Shown piece by piece: positions 56,777 through 64,000 of a stretch of DNA of 64,000 nt; the stretch's first letter is position 1; each line of letters begins with the position of its first letter. Under the pieces are notes generated by a model. It saw only the letters and a list, made by a program, of their open reading frames with translations, was not told the DNA's origin and searched no databases. The translations under genes and the position numbers were made by a program. This DNA comes from Puccinia triticina (taxonomy: Eukaryota; Basidiomycota; Pucciniomycetes; Pucciniales; Pucciniaceae): positions 2,170,001 through 2,234,000 of the forward strand of contig NC_070575.1 in the NCBI RefSeq assembly GCF_026914185.1. Reading direction: 5' to 3'.

Positions 56777-59700
56777 ATGACCCAGCCATCAGGTGGCAGC
56801 CCTGGGTCTATCCTAGGAACAGTCCCAGGGGCGCCTCCAAGGCGGGCGGGCCGTGGAAAAATAAAAGGTTTTTTCTATGCCACATAATTACTCATACTAG
56901 GCCTCAAGATACCATCAAATGGACCCCAGAAATGGATTCTACGGTCAATTTCACCCTTAGTCACCACTGGAAGCACCTCTGGGCCCCCTCTAGCATGGAC
57001 ACCTATCACACGGCCAGCCCCAGTAACCCAGCTGTCACCTGCCCCAACCCAAGTTTCACAGTATTACACTTATACATATCACAGGATACAAACACACATC
57101 TCCCTGTCAGGCTACACTCATTACATATTAACTACATACACTCCTTTATATACATAGTATGACATCATTTACACTGTTTCTGCAGCCTCAGACTTTGTGT
57201 ATACACTAATTACCCCTGTATGACAGCTCATGCAGTCTACTGTCACATTATGCATGAGTTAGAATGTTCTGTTGTATATTCTGACATCATGTATGCACCC
57301 CTGGCATATTTAGAATGTTCTGTCACTGCAAAAAAAACTGTGTCAACTGTGAGCAGTTGACATGCGGCAACTCTGAGGAAGCTTGTGATGTTACACCAGC
57401 CTTACTCAAGGTTTGACTCAACCCAAGCTTCAATGCACAGTCACTGTGCACCTTGCACAGTGACTGTGCCAACAAAGGCACTTCTGCATTCATGTGGAGT
57501 TACAATGGCAGCTTGGCTTGAGTATCCTGCATGTCAACTGCAAGCAGTTGACCAAGTTATTTTTGCAGTGTGTGGTATATTCTTACACCATCCATACGCC
57601 CTTGGGGGGTTATGAAATCATTTGTATCTACTCTCACCAGCTAAAATCCCTCACCCTGTTGTCTAGATTAGCTGAAACCCTAACCCACAAGCCCCTCAGG
57701 GGCTCCACTTTTGTCTATAAAAGGAGCTCTCTCCACCCCCAGTGGTCTGCTCCCCAGTTCCTCACCCAGAACTCACAAGTCACCCAAAACTCATCCACAC
57801 TCAAATCCTAAAACCCTTATAACAATAAATCAACCCTGATAACAACAATTCAACCCTTATAACAAAGTAATTAAAACACTTACACGTTGCCAGTCAAACA
57901 GATTTCATCTGGAACAGACCAGAACTATCACTTAATAAAACTTGCCAAGCTGAGCTTGGTGGGTCTTGTTGACTGATAACAGAAGGGCAGAGCTTGCAAC
58001 TCCATCATACCCTTCACCATTCAGCAAAAGGGTTTCATTACCACTTTTGATGTCAGCCACAGAGTACATGTCACAGTACCTTACACGTACCAAGTACCTG
58101 CAATTGTTCACATTACATATAGTACATTCCCTTTACACCTTTTATTACATATGTATATCATTAGATACAAGCCTAAGAATGTACTCTTGTTATACATTAC
58201 ATTATATATAACCATAGTTAAATACAGTTACCATAATGTAATGTTGTTATGAGAGTTAATTTACGTGTAAACAGTAAGATTACAACACATTGTAATATTA
58301 CTACACACGTGAAATACCCCAAGACAGGTATTACTCATTTATCCCCTGTTATGCCTCAGTTCCCATTTACATAACATATTGGTTATGATATAAATACATA
58401 AAAAATACATGATGTAATCCAATTCAAAGAGCACTGAATGGAATCACTGATTGGTTATGATCAGTTAGTGTGCACAGCTACTGATCTAGGATCAGTACTG
58501 ATCATTACACTTCCCTGATCATTTCCAATGTTGATCCTCATGAGGATCTGCTTCCCTTGAGCGCTTCCAGTTCCCCCCTGGTCCTGAAGCGCCTCCAAGC
58601 GCCTCATGTTCCCTCCTGCTCATCCCCCCTCTATATAAACACGCCTTCCAGGACTGTTTATCCCTCAGAATATATTTACAGCAAAGTTTAACCCATACTA
58701 TAGTTAAACAGTGCTTTCATTCTCACCCATCATTCAATTCAGGAATACTCTCAACTCTTGATTACCCTTACCTTTCTGTAGGTAAAACCACGGACCCAAG
58801 TTGAGTTATTCCTTGGATGCCTATTAACACCCTATGTTGATCTGGATGCGCCTTAATTGAGCAAGCCTCTCAGTCAAGATTACTGATAGAGTGAAACCTT
58901 TTACAGGTCTTACCACGAACCCATTGGCCCATCCTTGGCATCTTACACCATCATCTTGATAGTAACAACCCTCTCAGACACGGTTAGTTACATACAGGCT
59001 GACATTTGAGTCTTACAACGGAGGGGGGGGGGGGGGGGGGGCACATCCCAAAGGGACTCTCCGTAGGAGAGGCTTATAACTTATGTCATACTTTTTGCCT
59101 GAGAGTTTGGGGCTTTTGTGGCTTTTTATACCCTTTTTTCCTTTCGTCCTCCACACAGCAAAAACTGCTGCTGAATCCCTGAAGGGTCAATATAGCTGAC
59201 CATCTTGGCTTCATATCCATGTCCTCATAATGAGTGTCAGCGGCGGCAATACCAAGACTACTGTCTTCTAGCTACGCCGGCTGCAGAGATCATTTATGAG
59301 GATATTTAGGTAGAGAAGGGTACGGTGATTGGTAGATACTAATCACCGGTGGAAGCTTTTTAGAAAATAATTTTTATATATTTTTATTACGGAGGGGCTT
59401 AACTTGGTGAAAAGTCAAGGGGGCCTGGCGGGCAGGGGTATTTTTGGATTGCCTGAAGCAGCGGGGGCCTGTGTTACAGGTGTGGTTTGCTGGGATAACC
59501 CTGTCTGGAATCTGGGAAGATTCGGGAAGATAATTAAGGAAAAGGGGAACTCACTTGTAATACCCAAGTCCTCTTCCTTAGAGTAACAAAAAGAAACACG
59601 TCGGAAGGGCGCGCACAGGGAAATGTCGTGAAGGTTAGAACTTCAATCTGATACTGGCTTCTGAAACGGTATAGGTTTGTCGAGGTAAGAGTCAAGGAAC

Positions 59701-60020
59701 AGATAGTATGGTGTCAGGAGTGAGTTGGGGTGGATGAAGATTCTTTTTTCCTTTTAGCGGAAAGAGTTTGTGCTTTTTATATTCTACGGTCTGGGTCTTT
59801 TTTTACCGTAGAGATCAAAGTTTCTAAGGCTAGTCAGTGAATTTTATTGGAGCTCATCTTCTTGTCATACCTTCAGTCACAAAGATGAGCTCTTCTCTGA
59901 TGGGGGCTCATCTTATTGACATAAATTACTAAGATGAGTGCTTCATAATTACACATGTACAAGTGGTTGGTGCTCCTGGTAGCGCTTGCACGTCACAACT
60001 TTGCATGTGCACCATAACTC
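56777..60020. other. Degraded LTR-retroelement-like sequence
   Basis: No intact gene is present. TCTATAAAAGGAGCTC (about 57,715) and CTATATAAACACGCC (about 58,632) look like LTR promoters. Parts of 56,880-58,060 resemble 61,850-62,110 and 63,230-63,660 (GGATTCTACGG, CAGCTAAAA, ATTCAGCAAAAGG), suggesting two old copies of one element. A run of about 19 G lies at 59,023-59,041. Confidence 0.4.
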
Positions 60021-60211
60021 TCAATGAGTCGCGGGACTCAATTGTAATTCATTGAGTCGCGGGACTCAATTGTAATTCATTGAGTCGCGGGACTCAATTG
60101 TAATTCATTGAGTTGCGGGACTCAATTGTAATTCATTGAGTCGCGTTACCCAATCGTAATTTGTTGAGTCGTGGGACCCAATCGTAATTCATTGGGTCGC
60201 GGGACTCAATA
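60021..60211. repeat. 28-bp palindromic tandem repeat, seven units
   Basis: The unit TCATTGAGTCGCGGGACTCA plus ATTGTAAT recurs every 28 bp from 60,021. The first four are nearly identical and the last three diverge. Each has the palindrome ATTGAGTC/GACTCAAT. A further single unit lies at 60,241-60,265. Confidence 0.9.
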
Positions 60212-60627
60212 GTTTACACACTTGGCAGATTAAACCTATTTCATTGAGTCGCAGGACTCAATTGGAGGAACTTAGAGCTTGTAGATCAACGTTGTGCTCA
60301 AATAATTTGAGATGTAGAAAAGGTGGACTTTTTAGGTCAGCTGCGCTGACTCTAAGGCTGACAGGTTGTAACTTGCAATCATAGTAGAAGAACTTCAACT
60401 TTTTGGCTTATGTACTCTTTCAATTTTTAGTTGCGCCTCCTTATTACCTTGTTAAAGTAGTTGCTTCCTTTTTTTTTAAGTAGTTTTCTTATTTATTTTT
60501 AGATTTTTTATACGCGTAAGTGAAACGCTTTATTATGTGTTTTTTATTTGTTCAGCTAGCTCTGATAAAGTAGCTAGCTGACATTTTCCACCACAAAGAT
60601 AAGTCTCCTCTTGAAAAAAGTGGGGAT

Positions 60628-60954
60628 TTACACAGTCCTCTTTGAAGCCCTATAATTCCTTAAGCGAATAGGTCCATCAGGAATATTATTTTCCAGAAGC
60701 CATTCATCTTTATCAGCTGAAAGGCCTTTATATATCACGAGGTAAAGACGAGTATCTTTGCCATTTAGTTGCGCTTTTTTATCTTTCAGAATTTCGGATA
60801 CTTTAAGGCTGGAGGTAGAGGGTCCTTCTTCTATAGGTACCGGGATTTGTAAATTCTGATCAAGACCTGTACGGCTTTTATAATGCTTGACCAAGCTGGG
60901 GAACAATAGAATCCAGTGAGTACAACTTATACAAGTGTCACTAGATAGAAGCAA
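60628..60954 (-). pseudogene. Ty3/Gypsy integrase C-terminus with chromodomain, fragment
   Basis: The frame reads LFPSLVKHYKSRTG, then PVPIEEG, and a chromodomain-like KVSEILKDKKAQLNGKD followed by LYLVIYKGLSADKDEWLLEN. This order, a short HVSLLK-like linker and then EILD...YLV.WKG...WE, is that of chromoviral Gypsy integrases, where the chromodomain guides insertion. The frame ends at TAG/TGA-rich sequence at 60,628, and no upstream integrase or reverse transcriptase is seen on this strand. Confidence 0.7.
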
Positions 60955-61067
60955 AAAGCAGATTTTAATAACAGGGGAAATGGAAGTGAAACATATGTGA
61001 AACTTGGTATGAGTGTAGATGGTGTAGTAAAACTGATACAGCTATCTAAGGGGTAGAGAGGTTTTAC

Positions 61068-61310
61068 TTGCCAGCTGACAATGAGGATTGGATGCATGAG
61101 CTGGATTGGCCAAGGCATATTGACCAGAGCTTGGAGAGCTTGGATCCTGTGGAATTGAATGGAAAGAGCATACTGTTTTCTGAGGTCAGTTCAATCCACA
61201 CATGTCATACAGCCCAGAATACCCCAAAAACCATAATTTTGGAGGGTCATGGGAGGAGAACGCTTGGACTTCCAGAGACGTGTGTAGCGGCAAAAGATAA
61301 GGAAGAGTGA
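61068..61310 (+). other. Unassigned open frame
   Basis: An 80-codon frame starts PADNEDWMHELDWPRHIDQS. It has a protein-like composition but no domain that I recognise; it may be an exon of a degraded repeat gene. Low confidence. Confidence 0.25.
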
Positions 61311-61429
61311 GACGAGTTTCATGATCCAAAGGGCATGCCTGGGGCCCTTTGGGAACAGGGTCAAAATTTGAATGGAAAAAAACACCCACCAAAAGGCCTC
61401 AAACCCTCAGGCCAAAAAGTGGACATTAG

Positions 61430-61535
61430 TCCCAAGTCCCTCCTTTGGATCAGGTCACGCTTTGCGCAAGGGCGCTTCGCGCCAGCCCAGGCTGTACCAG
61501 GGCCCTCCAAAGTGGGGGAATTGTGTGAAGTTAGG
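61430..61535. repeat. Foldback repeat of the AAGTCCCTC family
   Basis: CCCAAGTCCCTCCTTTGG on the left; the right part CCTCCAAAGTGGGGGAATTG is diverged. The middle GGCGCTTCGCGCCAGCC matches the copy at 45.6 kb. Confidence 0.6.
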
Positions 61536-62450
61536 GACGGGCTGGAGGTGCACACAGGTTGGTTCACCTATTGGCCCACAGTGGCAGCAGGGGTAGCAGG
61601 GGAAGGGGCGGGGGCAAAATAGACCCTGGGGAGCTGCGCCAGTTGGGGCAGGCATCATGGGCTCATGGCTGGGCCGCATACATTACAGGAATCATGGTAA
61701 TTGCTCTTTGTCATTGCATGTTTTTAATAACGGAATGGGGGAACAACACACCCCTAACTTAACAAAGTCCCTCTATTTGAGGGGGCATGCCATTGTGGTA
61801 TGCTTTATGGTTACCCACCTAGCCCATTTCAAAAATTTTCCTTTTTTCTCATATGTACAGTCTCAAATCAACCAATATGGCGACACCACTGGATTCTACG
61901 GCCAAACCTACACAGGACACCATGGACAACACACCTTCCACCCATCTGGATCACAAGTTACAACCCCTTCAAGACACCATCATTCAGTTACATACACACA
62001 AAACACCATACTCAGGTCATGTAATCCGTTACATGAACCACACTTACCCAGGACATGTAATCCGTTACATGGACCACCCTGACAGCTTGTCTACCCTTTA
62101 CATATACTTTACCTCATCAGCTGCACCCATTACATTGAGTTATGCACATGGCATGCAGTGTCATGCAGTTTCATGCAGCTTTATGCAGTTTTATGCACAC
62201 TTGATGCAGGATTATGCAGTCTAATGCAGTCTTATGCAGTTGCATGCAGACTAGTGTAATAGGGGCTGCAGTCTGACAGTTGGCAGATGAAATCATGCAG
62301 GTGTCAAGATAGCAAAAACCCCTCATGCAGCTTGCAGATGACATCAGTTGACAAGCCAGGCCAGCTAAAATATCTCACCTCCTATTTCTCACTAGCTAAA
62401 TTCCCTCATATGACATCATGACCTCATGTGAACTGTCAAACACCAGCCAA
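61536..62450. other. Retroelement-like sequence without a gene
   Basis: It includes a partial AAGTCCCTC repeat near 61,755-61,795 and, at about 62,150-62,260, many short ATGCAGT-type words (CATGCAGTTTCATGCAGC and similar). Open frames have no recognised domains. Confidence 0.4.
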
Positions 62451-62455
62451 AATAC

Positions 62456-62670
62456 TGTTGAGTTGTCTGTTAGTCTGTTACCATGATGTATCACCACAGT
62501 ATGGAGGGCTGTTGGATCGACCCATGAGCACTACCAACCAACCACCCAGCTGGCAGCCACAAGCGTCTGTAGCCTAGTTGGTAAAGGCAGCACTCTAGTA
62601 TGTGTCTCAGCATAGCTGAGGTTGTGAGTTCGACTCTCACCAGACACATCTTCATTTTACAGTCTCTACA
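62456..62670 (+). repeat. 5' LTR of the TRIM
   Basis: TGTTGAGTTGTC...CAGTCTCTACA, 215 bp, uninterrupted. It differs from the 3' LTR (MITE removed) at about five positions, all transitions. Confidence 0.92.
62563..62648 (+). other. tRNA-like sequence with A and B boxes in the TRIM LTR
   Basis: Acceptor-like GCGTCTG/CAGACAC, D-stem GCC/GGC, A box TAGCCTAGTTGG, a CTCAGC-ATA-GCTGAG long variable-arm hairpin, and a T arm GTGAG-TTCGACT-CTCAC including a B box. The anticodon arm folds poorly (8-nt loop), so it is a promoter relic rather than a decoding tRNA. Length 86 nt suggests a class II (Leu/Ser-type) ancestor. Confidence 0.7.
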
Positions 62671-62687
62671 GGTTATGAACCCAGAGC
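62671..62687 (+). promoter_or_regulatory. TRIM primer-binding site
   Basis: GGTTATGAACCCAGAGC directly abuts the 5' LTR. Its first 12 bases are one mismatch from the complement of the initiator tRNA-Met anticodon arm known from yeast. Confidence 0.6.
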
Positions 62688-62865
62688 TACCTGAGCACTA
62701 CTTGCTTACAATAGAGACTTGATGAATTTGTGAATGCTTACTTGTAAGACCACACAAACCCCTATAAGCCTACATCTAGATCACGGGTTCAATCCCTACG
62801 CTGATCATCTTTCCTGGGTCTCATTCCCACTCTCTCTTGGGGTCAATCCCCACTTCCCATCATGT

Positions 62866-62877
62866 AGCAAGGGGGGG
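62866..62877 (+). promoter_or_regulatory. TRIM polypurine tract
   Basis: AGCAAGGGGGGG immediately before the 3' LTR start. Confidence 0.8.
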
Positions 62878-63207
62878 TGTTGAGTTGTCTGTTAGTCTGC
62901 TACCATGATGTATCACCACAGTATGGAGGGCTGTTGGATTGACCCATGAGCACTACCAACCAACCACCCAACTGGCAGCCACAAGCGTCTGTAGCCTACA
63001 CTACAGGCAGACAGCTGTCGCTCCCGCGCGCAGCGTCACCTAATTTTGGTGGCCGCAGTCACTGCGCAGGTGACGCTCCGTGCGGGAACGTCACCTGTTT
63101 GCCTGTAGTGCTAGTTGGTAAAGGCAGCACTCTAGTATGTGTCTCAGCATAGCTGAGGTCGTGAGTTTGACTCTCACCAGACACATCTTCATTTTACAGT
63201 CTCTACA
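62878..63207 (+). repeat. 3' LTR of the TRIM, with nested CACTA MITE
   Basis: Length 330 = 215 + 112 (MITE) + 3 (target duplication). The tRNA-like block is split by the MITE just after the A-box GTAGCCTA. Confidence 0.92.
62999..63110. mobile_element. 112-bp CACTA-type MITE nested in the TRIM 3' LTR
   Basis: Ends CACTACAGGCAGACAGCTG and, as reverse complement, CACTACAGGCAAACAGGTG. CTA is duplicated on both sides (62996-62998, 63111-63113). The 5' LTR shows the pre-insertion site GTAGCCTAGTTGG. CACTA ends plus 3-bp duplication assign it to the CACTA (EnSpm) superfamily. Confidence 0.93.
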
Positions 63208-63212
63208 AATAC

Positions 63213-64000
63213 CTCATTGTAGTCTTCAGGGCAGCTAAAACCCCTCATTCTCTTGTTCCCCTGGAGCTAAAATGTCTCACTCTTTTCTACTTAAGGAGGC
63301 TCTCCTCCCCCAAGTTGTAATTTTTCTCAGCAAACTACTTGCACTCAGCTTACCCCATAACAGTACAATACTTGCTCACTCTACAGTATTAGCCCCACTC
63401 TATATTGTGGTTTTACACCCTTACATACAAATTACAACCTCATTACAACACTTACACATCAGCTACATCACCATCCTGCTCAAAGTAGGCTATATTTTGA
63501 CACACCTCCACTATCACTACATCAAACTTCCAATTGTAGATTGGGGGTCTTGTTTTAGTGTCTAGTGACCCAGAAAAGGCAGAGGTAACCTCATTCATCC
63601 CTTCCCGCACTCAGCAAAAGGTTCTCAGGAACACTTTTGAGCTTTACACTGTCCTGCAGGGACTTTCCAAAGGAGGGACTTACGCAATGTCTAAGTTTGG
63701 GCTGACAGAATCAGAAATATGCCTTTTTTTGCACGTTTCTGGCTTCACCCTTTCCCATTGGCCAGCAAAGGTTTGGGAGAACAAAAGATTCCCAAGATCA
63801 AGGAGAATCTCTCCGAATTTTTCTGAATTTTTCAGGGCCTTCAGAACCCCTCAGATCTGTTTTTTGTGACTATCTGTGGTCCACTTCATCCTATATTGGA
63901 GGACTTCCCGTCACTTTTGAATAAATCTGGAATTTCAGGTTTTTCAGGGAAATCTGAACTTTGGAACTCTGGATCACCTTGGGGATCTTTGGGGACCCAG
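63213..64000. other. Retroelement-like sequence to the window edge
   Basis: It resembles the LTR/leader region near 57.6-58.06 kb (CAGCTAAAA..., CTCAGCAAAAGG) and contains a partial AAGTCCCTC repeat near 63,655-63,690. No supported gene. Confidence 0.4.

Larger units (their letters stand above)
62451..63212 (+). mobile_element. Complete TRIM (miniature LTR retrotransposon) with tRNA-promoter LTRs
   Basis: Direct LTRs at 62456-62670 (215 bp) and 62878-63207 (330 bp, including a nested MITE) start TGTTGAGTTGTC and end CTCTACA. AATAC flanks the element (62451-62455 and 63208-63212), a perfect 5-bp target duplication. The internal 207 bp begin with a primer site GGTTATGAACCCAGAGC and end with the purine tract AGCAAGGGGGGG; there is no coding capacity. 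Each LTR carries a tRNA-like block with A and B boxes. This matches what I know of the TRIM class named Helenus. It must rely on proteins from an autonomous element; the Copia at 28.7 kb has a similar primer site. Confidence 0.93.

Noticed and set aside
62563..62648. Functional tRNA gene
   Set aside because: Acceptor, D and T arms are good but the anticodon arm does not fold with a 7-nt loop, and the block lies in a retroelement LTR in three copies; called a promoter relic instead.

Overview
The window looks like a repeat-rich accessory region of a basidiomycete genome, most likely a rust fungus (Pucciniales, Puccinia-like). The case rests on genes split by short GT-AG introns (about 55-115 bp), two conserved eukaryotic housekeeping genes of fungal type (a SART1/Snu66 spliceosome protein and the translation termination factor eRF3), an expanded family of secreted GH5 endoglucanases, tandem lineage-specific secreted proteins, and a very high load of Copia, TRIM, Helitron, hAT-like and CACTA-like elements. 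No rRNA, CRISPR array or prokaryotic operon is visible. The species assignment is inference.

Layout: 1-3.1 kb is nested repeats, including a hAT-like element at 616-1924 that holds a palindrome array, a solo TRIM LTR and a TAGCG-rich element. 3.1-8.4 kb carries two tandem paralogous secreted-protein genes on the minus strand. 9.2-21.3 kb is the gene-rich core: snu66 (-), GH5 endoglucanase A (+), a hAT remnant, and eRF3 (-). 22.3-24.3 kb holds GH5 copy B (-). 25-50 kb is mostly mobile DNA: Helitron remnants, a Copia retrotransposon (28,731-34,438) with paired LTRs and target duplications, a CACTA-type MITE, fragments of rust-type gene families, and a 2.6 kb hAT-like element with a perfect 8-bp target duplication (46,467-49,077). 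50.4-55.6 kb has GH5 copies C and D in tandem (-). 56-64 kb is degraded retroelement sequence, ending with a complete TRIM at 62,456-63,207 whose LTRs contain a tRNA-like Pol III promoter and which carries a nested CACTA-type MITE.

How the parts fit: the two housekeeping genes are unrelated to the rest. The four GH5_5 genes share one intron map, the same TATA position and homologous flanks, so they arose by segmental duplication; they should encode secreted cellulases acting on plant cell walls. The two secreted-protein genes are candidate host-interaction proteins.

Main points for follow-up: (1) in all four GH5 genes the reading frame and splice signals imply a single-nucleotide exon; (2) the TRIM with tRNA-derived LTRs, its solo LTR and its nested MITE; (3) hAT-like elements whose interior is an array of about 40-bp palindromes; (4) all four disabling lesions identified in the Copia polyprotein fit TCG to TTG changes, a RIP-like signature; (5) the Copia primer-binding site matches the anticodon arm of initiator tRNA-Met, suggesting half-tRNA priming, and the TRIM site resembles it.
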